DNA from: Streptomyces marinisediminis
GTDB taxonomy: Bacteria; Actinomycetota; Actinomycetes; Streptomycetales; Streptomycetaceae
DNA length: 64,000 nt
Assembly: GCF_026262575.1 (NCBI RefSeq)
Contig: NZ_JAPKFL010000007.1
Span: 124,001 to 188,000, forward strand
Direction: 5' to 3'
Each line of letters begins with the position of its first letter. Positions within the stretch are counted from its first letter, which is position 1. The position numbers and the translations under genes are program-made. The notes beneath the pieces are model-generated. The model saw nothing but the letters and a program-made list of their open reading frames with translations. It made no database searches and was not told the origin of the DNA. This document shows, piece by piece, positions 34,086 through 42,357 of this stretch.

Positions 34086-36059
34086 TCACTCCGCGTACAT
34101 CGCGTCGATCTCCTGCTGGAAGTCGCGCACGATACGGTCCCGGCGCAGCTTCAGGGACGGCGTCACGTGGCCGCCGCGCTCGGTGAAGAGGACGGGCAGC
34201 ACGGTGAAGCGGCGGATGGCCTCGGCGTGCGAGACGAGCTTGTTGGCTTCGTTCACCGCCTGCTGGATGTTGTGCCGCAGGTCGGCGTCGCGCACCAGCT
34301 CCCGCAGCGGCACCTCCCCCTTGCGGTGCATGCGGCGCCAGTGCCCCAGGCCGTCGGGGTCCAGGGTGATCAGGGCCGCGAGGTGGGTGCGGTTGTCGCC
34401 CACCACGAGGCACTGGCCGATCAGCGGGTGGGCCCGCAGCCAGTCCTCCAGCGGGGCGGGGGCGATGTTCTTGCCGCCGGAGGTGATGATCAGGTCCTTC
34501 TTGCGCCCGGTGATGGTGAGGTAGCCCTCGTCGTCCAGCGCGCCGAGGTCGCCGGTGGGCAGCCAGCCCTGGTCGTCCGTCTCCGGCACGACGACCTGGC
34601 GTTCGGCGTCCCAGTAGCCGCCGAAGACGGTCGCGCCCTTCAGCAGCACCTCGCCGTCGGCCGCGACGCGCACCGTCGTGCCGGGCATCGGCCAGCCCAC
34701 CGTGCCCAGCTTGCGGCGCAGCGGCGGCGTGCAGGTGGCGGCGGCCGTGGACTCGGTGAGCCCGTAGCCCTCGTAGACCTCGATCCCGGCGCCCGCGAAG
34801 AAGGCGCCCAGCCGCCGCCCGAGCGGCGAGCCGCCGGAGATCACGTGTCGGACGTGGCCGCCGAGCGCCGCCCTGATCCGCCGGTAGACCAGCGCGTCGT
34901 ACAGGCCGCGCGCCGCGCGCAGGGCGACGCCGGGGGGCTTGCCGCCCCCGGCGTCGGCGGCGGTCGCCTCGCCGTAGCGGACGGCGACCCGCTCGGCCCG
35001 CTCGAACGACGAGGCCCGGCGCATCTCCTCGGCCGTCGCCCGCGCCCGGTTGTAGATCTTCTCCAGGACGTAGGGGATCGCCAGCAGGAACGTCGGGCGG
35101 AAGGAGGCGAAGGCGGCGATCAGCTCGTCGGTGTCGGTGCTCGGCGCGTGGCCGAGGCGGACCCGCGCGCGCAGGCAGCCGATGGCCACCATCCGCCCGA
35201 AGACGTGGGCGAGGGGCAGGAACAGCACGGTGGAGGCGGGCTCGTCGCTGACGGTCTTGAACACCGGGTGCAGCAGCTCGACCGCGTTGCCCACTTCGGC
35301 CAGGAAGTTGCCGTGGGTGAGCATGCAGCCCTTGGGGCGGCCGGTGGTGCCGGAGGTGTAGATGAGCGTGGCGACGTTGTCCGGCGTCAGGTTCGCGCGG
35401 CGCTCGGTGACCAGCGCGTCCGGGACGGCCTGCCCGGTGACCATGAGCTGCTCGATCGCGCCGTTGTCGAGCTGCCACAGGTGCCGCAGCCACGGCAGCG
35501 CGCCGCGGACGCCGCTGACCAGCCGCGCGCCCGCCACGTCCTGCACCGCGATCGCGGTGCAGCCGGCGTCCTGGAGTATCCAGCGCGTCTGCGCGGCCGA
35601 CGAGGTGGGGTAGACGGGCACGGTGATCAGTCCGCAGGCCCACGCGGCGAAGTCCAGCAGCGTCCACGCGTAGCTGGTGGGCGCCATGATGGCCAGCCGG
35701 TCGCCGGGACGCATCCCGGCGGCGAGCAGGCCGCGCGCGACGGCCTGCACCTGCTCGGCGAAGGCGGCGCAGGTGACGTCGTCCCAGCCGCCGTCGCGGC
35801 GGCGGCGGGCGAGCGCCACCTCCTGGGGCGCCTCGGCGGCGTTCGTGAACGGGATGTCGGCCAGTGAGCCGTGCGTGGCCGGGGGCACCAGCGGCGGCAT
35901 CTCGGCCTGGCGCACCGTGCCGTCGCGGGACCGGCGCAGGAGCGGGGGAACGAGCTGGGCCGACGGCGCCCCACCGGCGGCGGGCGGCGGGGCGGCGCCG
36001 GGGGCCGCGGCGCGGGTGGTCGCGGTGCGGGTGGCTGCGGTGCTGTGCTGTGCGGACAT
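34086..36059 (-). CDS. Long-chain fatty-acid--CoA ligase (AMP-forming, FadD15-like)
   Basis: This enzyme activates fatty acids with ATP and CoA for degradation or lipid synthesis. The 657-residue protein has the AMP-binding signature LIYTSGTTGRPKGCMLTH, FLPLAHVFGRMV, HVISGGSPL, YEGYGLTESTAA, GWLPTGDLGALDDEGYLTI and TGRKKDLIITSGGKNI, plus the C-terminal VTPSLKLRRDRI. The last motif, with lysine, is typical of long-chain ligases of the FAA/FadD15 group. The N-terminus (first about 40 residues) is low-complexity Ala/Thr/Pro. An AT-richer stretch with AACC-TAC-GGTT (36114-36124) just upstream could be a regulator site. Monocistronic. Confidence 0.93.
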   Translation of the reverse strand: MSAQHSTAATRTATTRAAAPGAAPPPAAGGAPSAQLVPPLLRRSRDGTVRQAEMPPLVPPATHGSLADIPFTNAAEAPQEVALARRRRDGGWDDVTCAAFAEQVQAVARGLLAAGMRPGDRLAIMAPTSYAWTLLDFAAWACGLITVPVYPTSSAAQTRWILQDAGCTAIAVQDVAGARLVSGVRGALPWLRHLWQLDNGAIEQLMVTGQAVPDALVTERRANLTPDNVATLIYTSGTTGRPKGCMLTHGNFLAEVGNAVELLHPVFKTVSDEPASTVLFLPLAHVFGRMVAIGCLRARVRLGHAPSTDTDELIAAFASFRPTFLLAIPYVLEKIYNRARATAEEMRRASSFERAERVAVRYGEATAADAGGGKPPGVALRAARGLYDALVYRRIRAALGGHVRHVISGGSPLGRRLGAFFAGAGIEVYEGYGLTESTAAATCTPPLRRKLGTVGWPMPGTTVRVAADGEVLLKGATVFGGYWDAERQVVVPETDDQGWLPTGDLGALDDEGYLTITGRKKDLIITSGGKNIAPAPLEDWLRAHPLIGQCLVVGDNRTHLAALITLDPDGLGHWRRMHRKGEVPLRELVRDADLRHNIQQAVNEANKLVSHAEAIRRFTVLPVLFTERGGHVTPSLKLRRDRIVRDFQQEIDAMYAE

Positions 36060-36276
36060 GCGTGACGTCCTCTCCGTGCCCCGGCCCTTGTCGACAACAG
36101 TTCAATGAAACTTACCCAACCGTAGGTTGCCGCCCCCGCCCCGCCATTACCACCCCCGGCGCGATATCCCCACAGGGTTTTCACGCCGCGCCTCGCGGGT
36201 GACGCACGAACACGGCGGGCGGCACCTCGCGGGGAGGCGCCGCCCGCCGTGGGGAGGGACGGGGTGGGGCCGGGGG

Positions 36277-37656
36277 TCAGGCCGGGGCCGGAGCCGGGGA
36301 GGAGGCCGGGGCCGGCTGCGCGGGGCGGGACGGCTCGGGCTCTTCGTCGAGGTCGAAGGAGCGGGCGGCGTCGAAGGCGTCGGTGTCGAGGATGCGCTCG
36401 CGGGCGGAGACCAGCACCGGGACGACCGCCTGGCCGGTGACGTTCGTCGCCGTCCGCATCATGTCCAGGATCGGGTCGATGGCCAGCAGCAGGCCGACGC
36501 CCTCCAGCGGCAGGCCCAGCGTGGAGAGGGTCAGCGTGGTCATGACCGTGGCGCCGGTCAGGCCCGCGGTCGCCGCGGAGCCGATGACCGAGACGAAGGC
36601 GATGAGCAGGTAGTCCTGCACGCCCAGGGTGACGCCGAAAATTTCCGCGACGAAGATCGCCGCGAGCGCCGGGTAGATCGCGGCGCAGCCGTCCATCTTC
36701 GTCGTCGCCCCGAACGGCACCGCGAAGGAGGCGTACTCACGCGGGACGCCGAGCCGCTCGACGACCTTCTGGGTCACCGGCATGGTGCCCACCGAGGAGC
36801 GCGAGACGAAGGCGAGCTGGATCGCGGGCCAGGCGCCGCGGAAGAACTGGAACGGGCTGACGCGTCCGACGAGCCCCAGCAGCAGCGGGTAGACGCCGAA
36901 CATCACCAGCAGGCAGCCCACGTAGACGTCGACGGTGAACGTGGCGTACTGGCCCAGCAGGTCCCAGCCGTACTCGTTGATCGCCTTGCCGATGAGGCCG
37001 AGCGTGCCGATCGGGGCCAGGCGGATGACCCACCACAGCGCCTTCTGGAGCAGCGCGAGCACCGACTCGCCGACGGCCAGCAGCGGGGCGGCCCGCTCCC
37101 CCATCTTCAGCGCGGCCACGCCCGCGACGGCGGCCATGAAGACGATCTGGAGCACCTTGAGCTCCGTGAACGGCGTGATGACGTCGGAGGGGACGATGCC
37201 GGTGAGGAAGTCCAGCCAGGAGCCGGAGTTCTCGGGCCGGCCGCCGTCCTCCGGGGTCAGGCCGGTGCCCGCGCCGGGGTTGGTGAGCAGCCCGATGGTC
37301 AGGCCGATGGCCACCGCGACCAGCGAGGTGGCCAGGAACCACAGCAGGGTGCGGCTGGCCAGCCGGGCGGCGTTGGAGACGTCGCGGAGCTTGGTGATGG
37401 AGATGGCGATGGCGAAGAAGACCAGCGGCGCCACGGCGAGCTTCAAAAGCTGCACGAAGAGGTCGCCGATGCGCTCCAGGCCCGAGCCGAGCCAGGCGAT
37501 GTCGGCGCTGCGGGCGAGCCAGCCCAGCAGCACGCCGAGGACGAGGCCGGTGAGGATCTGGGCCCAGAACGGCACCCGGGGGAACCGTCGGGCGCGCGGC
37601 GCGCGGCCGGTGGCCGGGGACGCGGGGGACTGAGGAGACGTGGGGGACACGGACAC
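36277..37656 (-). CDS. SLC1/DAACS-family cation symporter, probable cystine transporter (TcyP-like)
   Basis: This 459-residue secondary transporter has the eight helices and two hairpins of the dicarboxylate/amino acid:cation symporter family. Motifs are the Ser-rich hairpin VSRSSVGTMPV, the cation site TTKMDGCAAIYPAL, hairpin 2 GSAATAGLTGATVM, and helix 8 DMMRTATNVTGQAVV, where the usual Asp of NVTGD is Gln. That Asp binds the substrate amino group or a cation in glutamate carriers, so substrate choice differs here. The start GTG 37656 follows CCGGAG. A cysteine-rich leader peptide lies 98 bases upstream, which suggests that cysteine limits expression and that the substrate is cystine, as for TcyP of this family. 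Substrate is inference. Confidence 0.88.
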   Translation of the reverse strand: MSVSPTSPQSPASPATGRAPRARRFPRVPFWAQILTGLVLGVLLGWLARSADIAWLGSGLERIGDLFVQLLKLAVAPLVFFAIAISITKLRDVSNAARLASRTLLWFLATSLVAVAIGLTIGLLTNPGAGTGLTPEDGGRPENSGSWLDFLTGIVPSDVITPFTELKVLQIVFMAAVAGVAALKMGERAAPLLAVGESVLALLQKALWWVIRLAPIGTLGLIGKAINEYGWDLLGQYATFTVDVYVGCLLVMFGVYPLLLGLVGRVSPFQFFRGAWPAIQLAFVSRSSVGTMPVTQKVVERLGVPREYASFAVPFGATTKMDGCAAIYPALAAIFVAEIFGVTLGVQDYLLIAFVSVIGSAATAGLTGATVMTTLTLSTLGLPLEGVGLLLAIDPILDMMRTATNVTGQAVVPVLVSARERILDTDAFDAARSFDLDEEPEPSRPAQPAPASSPAPAPA

Positions 37657-37754
37657 ACTCCGGAGAAGAGGCGGGCAGGGAGCGGGACACGCACGGGTCG
37701 AGCGCCGGAGATTGTCGTCCGGCCGCCGGAAAGCCGCTAGGGGGCGCGGGCTCG

Positions 37755-37892
37755 TCAGCCTGTGGAGGAGCAGGCCGAGCCCGGGGAACAGGCCATGGCG
37801 TGACAGCGGCAGAGATCGACGTGCAACCGCGCCACCAGCAGCGCGCCGCGCGGGGCGGCACCGGGCCGGGCGGGGTTCGTCATGGGCGTCAC
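37755..37892 (-). CDS. Cysteine-rich leader peptide (attenuator) of the SLC1 transporter
   Basis: This 45-codon frame runs from GTG 37892, with AGAGGGAG seven bases upstream, to TGA. It contains RLHVDLCRCHAMAC and two further cysteines near the end. The motif R-x-HVDLCR is the hallmark of the short leader peptides upstream of sulfur and cysteine genes in Streptomyces and mycobacteria, which sense cysteinyl-tRNA shortage by ribosome stalling. It lies just upstream of the transporter in the same direction. An ATG three codons in (37883) is an alternative start. Confidence 0.7.
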   Translation of the reverse strand: MTPMTNPARPGAAPRGALLVARLHVDLCRCHAMACSPGSACSSTG

Positions 37893-37956
37893 GCTAACAC
37901 TCCCTCTTTGGGGCTCTCAAAGCCTGCCTTTGGGCGCTGGGCGCGTGGAAGCACAA

Positions 37957-37991
37957 CACCCCGCCGGGAACGGTGCATTCCCGACGGGGTG
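37957..37991 (-). terminator. Terminator after the DUF4229 gene
   Basis: CACCCCGCCGGGAA and TTCCCGACGGGGTG form a 14-base stem with one mismatch and a 7-base loop, 22 bases after the stop of the leftward DUF4229 gene and upstream of the leader-peptide promoter. Confidence 0.75.
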
Positions 37992-38012
37992 GGCGCGGCC
38001 CTGTGACGCGTC

Positions 38013-38456
38013 TTACGCGACGTCGTCCTCCTGGTCGCGGTGGGCGGCGAGCCGGTTCCTGACCGAACCGGAGACGCGCTCCACGCGCGGCGCGATCTGC
38101 TGGGCCATCGCCTCGCGCTGCCGACGCAGCAGCACCATGCTGAGCGGGGCGGAGACGAGGATGGACAGCGCGAGCAGCCACAGCGGGTTCGACCTGCCCA
38201 GGCCCGCGGGGATGACCCCGAACCAGGCCAGCACGGACAGGACGACGAAGCAGGCGGCGAACAGGCCCAGCCGCAGCAGCGTGTACCGCAGCGCCGCGTG
38301 CCGCGTGCCGGGACCGGCGGCGGTCGGAGCGGCGGGCGTGCCGGCGGCGGGCGGAGCGGCGGGCGTGCGGGCGGCGGCGTTCTCGCCGGTGCCCTCGGTG
38401 GTGCCCTCGGTGGCGCGGGGTCCCCCGGCGGGGCCGGGGCTGGTGGTGCTGGTCAC
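38013..38456 (-). CDS. DUF4229 membrane protein
   Basis: This 147-residue protein has an Ala/Pro/Gly-rich start and then two membrane helices (LLRLGLFAACFVVLSVLAWF and PLWLLALSILVSAPLSMVLL), followed by a conserved amphipathic tail (RRQREAMAQQIAPRVERV). This is the DUF4229 layout of small actinobacterial membrane proteins. I chose GTG 38456 because AGGGAG lies nine bases upstream. An ATG at 38630 overlapping the acetyltransferase stop (ATGA) would give 205 residues with a charged low-complexity extension. It is the last gene of the mqnE-acetyltransferase-DUF4229 run. Confidence 0.8.
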   Translation of the reverse strand: MTSTTSPGPAGGPRATEGTTEGTGENAAARTPAAPPAAGTPAAPTAAGPGTRHAALRYTLLRLGLFAACFVVLSVLAWFGVIPAGLGRSNPLWLLALSILVSAPLSMVLLRRQREAMAQQIAPRVERVSGSVRNRLAAHRDQEDDVA

Positions 38457-38626
38457 GGCGGTGTCTCCCTTGTCCTGGCGCGACGCGTCTCGGTCCTGGC
38501 GCGGGTCGTCTCGAAGCGGCGCGGGCCGGGGCGGGCCCGGCCGCTCCCGGCCCGTGTCGCGCGGGGCGGGCGGGGGCTCGGAGTGGCGGGGGGCGCGGGG
38601 CTCGGGCGCGTGTTCTCGGTCCGTGG

Positions 38627-39151
38627 TCATGTCAGGGGCAGCCACATCGTGATGTCGTCGCGGTAGTCGTCGGCCCCGGCCCGGATCGCGTCCGGCACGC
38701 GGCCGACCTCCTTGTAGCCGCACGCGGCGTAGAAGTGCTCCAGGCCCATCCCGCCCCGGCACGTCAGCCGGATGCCGCGGATGCCGTCCATGCCCCGGGC
38801 GGCGTCCTCGGCGGCGGCCAGCAGGGCCCGTCCGGCTCCCCCGCGCTGCCGCTCGGGGTGCACCATCACGGTGTAGAGCCACACCCAGTGTCGCATCAGG
38901 CGGTGGGTGTTGCGGGTGAGGAACGCCGTGGCCTTCACCTCGCCGTGCGCGTCGAAACCGGCGAGCAGCCGCGTGCGGCCCTCGGTGAGCGCGGTCAGGT
39001 GCCTGAGCAGCTCGGGGCGGACGTCCTCGCGCGTCACCGGCGGGACGAAGCCGACGGCGCCGCCCGCGTTGACGACGTCGGCCCACAGGCCGCAGATCCC
39101 GTCGAGCAGTTCCCGCTCCGGAGGCGGGTCCAGCACGTGCGTCAGCGCCAC
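38627..39151 (-). CDS. GNAT-family N-acetyltransferase
   Basis: This 174-residue GNAT protein would move an acetyl group from acetyl-CoA to an unknown amine. The fold marks are the strand VWLYTVMVHPERQRGGAGRALLAAAED, with the acetyl-CoA loop QRGGAGRA, and the C-terminal LEHFYAACGYKEVGRVP. Its start lies seven bases after the stop of mqnE, so the two are one transcript. The pairing with menaquinone synthesis is conserved in Streptomyces as far as I recall, but no role there is known to me. Confidence 0.88.
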   Translation of the reverse strand: MALTHVLDPPPERELLDGICGLWADVVNAGGAVGFVPPVTREDVRPELLRHLTALTEGRTRLLAGFDAHGEVKATAFLTRNTHRLMRHWVWLYTVMVHPERQRGGAGRALLAAAEDAARGMDGIRGIRLTCRGGMGLEHFYAACGYKEVGRVPDAIRAGADDYRDDITMWLPLT

Positions 39152-39158
39152 CGGTACC

Positions 39159-40325
39159 TCACACCCGCATCGGCTGCGGCGACTCGCGCCGGTCCGGGTC
39201 GGGGCCGGGGTACTCGCGCACCGTCTCGTAGCGGGTGTTGCGCTCGACGGGGCGGAAACCGGCGTCGCGGATGAGCTCCAGCAGGTCCTCGCGGGTCAGC
39301 TTGTCCGGGGTGCCGAAGTTGTCCGCGTCGTGCGTGATCTTGTACTCGACGACGGAGCCGTCCATGTCGTCGGCGCCGTGCTGGAGCGCGAGCTGCGCCG
39401 TCTGCACGCCGTGCATGACCCAGAAGACCTTCACGTGCGGCACGTTGTCGAACAGCAGCCGGGAGACGGCGAACGTCTTCAGTGCCTCCGCGCCGGTGGC
39501 CATGGTGGTGCGCGCCTGGAGGCGGTTGCGCACCTTGCCGTCCTTGAGGTCGACGAAGTCGTGCTGGTACCGCAGCGGGATGAAGACCTGGAAGCCGCCC
39601 GTCTCGTCCTGGAGCTCGCGCAGCCGCAGCACGTGGTCGACGCGGTGGCGCGGCTCCTCGATGTGCCCGTACAGCATGGTGCACGGGGTCTTCAGGCCCT
39701 TGGCGTGCGCCAGGCGGTGGATGCGCGACCAGTCCTCCCAGTGGGTCGCGTGGTCCACGATGTGCTGGCGGACCTCCCAGTCGAAGATCTCCGCGCCACC
39801 GCCGGTCAGCGACTCCAGGCCCGCGTCGATCAGCTCGTCCAGGATCTCGCTCGCGTCCAGGCCGGAGATCGTCTCGAAGTGGTGGATCTCGGTGGCGGTG
39901 AACGCCTTGAGCGAGACGGACTCCGGCAGCGCCTCCTTCAGCGCGCGCAGCGAGCGCGGGTAGTAGCGCCAGGGGAGCGTGGGGTGCAGGCCGTTGACGA
40001 TGTGCAGCTCGGTGAGGTGCTCGCCCTCCATCTCCCCGGCGAGCTTCACGGCCTCCTCGATGCGCATCGTGTACGCGTCCTTCTCGCCCGGCTTGCGCTG
40101 GAAGGAGCAGTAGGCGCACGAGGCGGTGCACACGTTGGTCATGTTGAGGTGCCGGTTGACGTTGAAGTAGACCGCGTCACCGTTCTTGCGGGTGCGCACC
40201 TCGTGGGCGAGGCCGCCGAGCCAGGCCAGGTCGTCGCAGGCGTAGAGGGCGAGGCCGTCCTCGCGGGTCAGCCGCTCGCCGGAGCGGACCTTCTCCGCCA
40301 GCTCCCGCTTGAGCCCAGCGTCCAT
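39159..40325 (-). CDS. mqnE: Aminofutalosine synthase, radical SAM
   Basis: MqnE joins S-adenosylmethionine to chorismate-derived 3-enolpyruvylbenzoate to make aminofutalosine, the second step of the futalosine route to menaquinone. The 388-residue protein has the radical-SAM cluster motif CTASCAYC (C66, C70, C73), HIVNGLHPTLPWRYYP, FTATEIHHFETISG, SLTGGGAEIFDWEVR and PCTMLYGHIEEPRHRVDH, all typical. The start ATG 40325 is followed by MDAGLKRELAEKV as in S. coelicolor SCO4494 (from memory). The later menaquinone genes lie further right (41533, 50609-52956). mqnA, B, C and D are not in the window. Confidence 0.95.
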   Translation of the reverse strand: MDAGLKRELAEKVRSGERLTREDGLALYACDDLAWLGGLAHEVRTRKNGDAVYFNVNRHLNMTNVCTASCAYCSFQRKPGEKDAYTMRIEEAVKLAGEMEGEHLTELHIVNGLHPTLPWRYYPRSLRALKEALPESVSLKAFTATEIHHFETISGLDASEILDELIDAGLESLTGGGAEIFDWEVRQHIVDHATHWEDWSRIHRLAHAKGLKTPCTMLYGHIEEPRHRVDHVLRLRELQDETGGFQVFIPLRYQHDFVDLKDGKVRNRLQARTTMATGAEALKTFAVSRLLFDNVPHVKVFWVMHGVQTAQLALQHGADDMDGSVVEYKITHDADNFGTPDKLTREDLLELIRDAGFRPVERNTRYETVREYPGPDPDRRESPQPMRV

Positions 40326-40808
40326 ACCTCGCGCCTCCCTGAGTCCTGGCAGCTCGCTCGCCGCTCGCGCCGCAGACGAGCGTACGCCACCCCTTTCCGG
40401 ACAAGTCGGGGCGGGGCTGGCCCGGCGGCGCGGGAGACGGAGCGGGGCCGCCCGGGGCGGACGGGACTCGCCCGGAGTGCGCGGGACCGGCCCCGCGCCC
40501 GGACGAAGCGGAGCCCTCCGGGCCGGAGGAAGCGGAGCCCGGGGGTGGACGGAACCGTCCCCGGCCGGGCGGAGCCCGCCCCGGGGCGGGACGGAACCAA
40601 GCCCACGGCCTACGGAACCGGGCCCCGGGGCCCACGGCCGGACGGCGTCGGCCGGGCCCCGGTCGCGGGGTCGACGCGGGCCGGGTCCGGCACCCGCGTC
40701 GGCCGACGGCAGCCGGCCACCGACGGCGCCGGCCACCGACGACGCCGGCCAGACGGCGCCGGTCGCCGACGGCCGTCAGCCGCCACGGCCGTCAGTCGCC
40801 GTCGGCCG
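40326..40808. other. Degenerate repetitive intergenic region
   Basis: This is 483 bases upstream of mqnE and downstream of the Lrp gene. The part 40430-40640 is built of diverged GGA-rich repeats (CGGGGCGGACGGGAC, GAAGCGGAGCCC). The part 40670-40815 has short tandem repeats of GCCGGCCACCGACG and GCCGTCAGTCGCC. No gene is supported. The mqnE promoter probably lies at 40350-40400, where the base composition is more balanced. Confidence 0.5.
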
Positions 40809-41276
40809 TCAGTCGCCGTCGGCCTCGGGGTCCGGCAGTTCGCCGACGCGGTTCTCCCACTTGGTGGAGAGCACGATCGTGGTCCGGGTGCGCGAGACGC
40901 CCTCGGTGCCGGACAGGCGGCGGATCGTGCGCTCCAGCCCGTCCACGTCGGTGGCGCGGACCTTGAGCATGTAGGAGTCGTCGCCCGCGATGAACCAGCA
41001 GTCCTCGATCTCCACCAGCTTGCGCAGCCGCCCGGCCACGTCCTCGTGGTCGGTGGCGTCGGTGAGCGAGATGCCGATCAGCGCGGTGACGCCCAGGCCC
41101 AGGCTCGGGGCGTCGACGGTCGCGCGGTAGCCGGTGATGACCCCGGCCGCCTCCAGGCGGTTGATCCGGTCGGTGACGCTGGGCCCGGAGAGGCCGACGA
41201 GCCGACCCAGCTCCGCGTAGGAGGCCCTGCCGTTCTCCCGCAGCGCCTGGATGAGCTGTCTGTCCACCGCGTCCAT
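40809..41276 (-). CDS. Lrp/AsnC family transcriptional regulator
   Basis: This 155-residue regulator has the feast/famine layout: an N-terminal winged helix (MDAVDRQLIQALRENGRASY, ELGRLVGLSGPSVTDRINRLE) and a RAM ligand domain (TALIGISL, VEIEDCWFIAGDDSYMLKVR, GVSRTRTTIVLSTKWENRV). Such proteins sense amino acids or small acids. I chose ATG 41276, where the family begins; a GTG at 41294 adds six residues. It lies between the menaquinone genes mqnE and the ubiX-like gene, an arrangement conserved in Streptomyces as I recall. A regulatory link to menaquinone is not shown. Confidence 0.92.
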   Translation of the reverse strand: MDAVDRQLIQALRENGRASYAELGRLVGLSGPSVTDRINRLEAAGVITGYRATVDAPSLGLGVTALIGISLTDATDHEDVAGRLRKLVEIEDCWFIAGDDSYMLKVRATDVDGLERTIRRLSGTEGVSRTRTTIVLSTKWENRVGELPDPEADGD

Positions 41277-41532
41277 GCGTCCGCTGCCTTCCACTGCGTT
41301 GCCCGTGCGTCCTTACGCAATGAGAATCTAAGCCATCGGCGCCTCAGCGCCTGCGAGGTGTTCCCTCGTGGGCCCCCGCGCACCCCGCGCGGGGACTCCC
41401 CGCCAACCCGGCGCGCGGGCCCGGGACGGCGCCGTGCGCGGGCCCGGGACGCCCCCGTGCACGGGGCGTGCGCCCGGCGTCGCGCGCTGGACGATCACCC
41501 CGCGCGCCCCCGCTCGGGCCACCGCCCCGGCG

Positions 41533-42198
41533 TCACCCCTGCCCCGCGCCCAGCTCCCCCGACCAGCGGCGGTAGAGCGTGTGCGGGACCCCGACGGCGT
41601 CGAGCGCGCGACCCGCGACGAAGTCCACGGCGTCCTGGATGTGCCGCGCCCCGGCGTAGAAGGCGGGCGAGGCGGGAAGCACCACCGCGCCCGCCTCGTC
41701 CAGCGTGACCAGGTGCCGCAGCGTCTGCCCGTTCAGCGGCGTCTCCCGCACGGCCACCACCAGCGGCCGCCGCTCCTTGAGCGTGACGCTGGCCGTGCGC
41801 TGGAGCAGGTCCTTGGACAGCCCGAGCGCCACCCCGGCCACGCACGCCGTGGAGGCGGGGACGATGAGCATGCCGCGCGCCGGGTAGGAGCCGGAGGACG
41901 GGCCGGCGGCCAGGTCACCGGCCGACCAGTGGCGCACGTCCGCCACGCCGACCTCGCCGAACGCCTCGGGCGAGCCGTCGGCGCCCCGGGCCAGCCAGCG
42001 GCGCAGGTCGTCGGCCCAGTGGGCGTCGCGGAAGGGGTGCCCGGTCTCGTCCAGCAGCGTCAACCGCGCGGCCCGGCTGACCACCAGGTCCACGGGTTCG
42101 CCGGCCGCGAGCAGGGCCCGCAGCACGGCGGCGGCGTAGGGCGTCCCGGAGGCTCCGGAGACGCCGACGATCCACGGGCGGCGCTCGACGTCGGTCAC
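41533..42198 (-). CDS. mqnM: UbiX-like flavin prenyltransferase (menaquinone route)
   Basis: This 221-residue flavoprotein makes prenylated FMN, the cofactor of UbiD-type decarboxylases such as the mqnL-like gene at 51511. Motifs are the FMN loop IVGVSGASGTPYAAAVLRAL, GSYPARGMLIVPASTACVAG, LLQRTASVTLKERRPLVVAVRETPL, and PASPAFYAGARHIQDAVDFV. A GTG start at 42198 precedes VTDVERRPWIVG. The gene symbol follows the use of mqnL/M/P for the UbiD/UbiX/UbiA set in futalosine organisms. It stands apart from the UbiD/UbiA pair, with about 8 kb of other genes between. Confidence 0.9.
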   Translation of the reverse strand: MTDVERRPWIVGVSGASGTPYAAAVLRALLAAGEPVDLVVSRAARLTLLDETGHPFRDAHWADDLRRWLARGADGSPEAFGEVGVADVRHWSAGDLAAGPSSGSYPARGMLIVPASTACVAGVALGLSKDLLQRTASVTLKERRPLVVAVRETPLNGQTLRHLVTLDEAGAVVLPASPAFYAGARHIQDAVDFVAGRALDAVGVPHTLYRRWSGELGAGQG

Positions 42199-42357
42199 CC
42201 GGTCGAGCCTACGGCCCCGGCGGGCGGGCGCTAGCGTGGCCCTCGGCGCGCGTCCCGGCGCGCCGAGCCGCGCCGCCGCAGCCGGGGCGCCCGCCGAGCC
42301 AGGGAGCACGCCATCGCCACGCGCACCGACACACCGCGCCGCCCGCGCCGGGCCCCC

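Noticed and set aside
38456..38630. N-terminal extension of the DUF4229 protein from an ATG overlapping the acetyltransferase stop
   Set aside because: Coupling is possible, but the extra residues are low complexity and a better ribosome site lies before GTG 38456; kept only as an alternative start.
40430..40815. CRISPR-like array in the repeats upstream of mqnE
   Set aside because: The repeats are short, diverged and directly abutting, without regular unique spacers; no cas genes are present.
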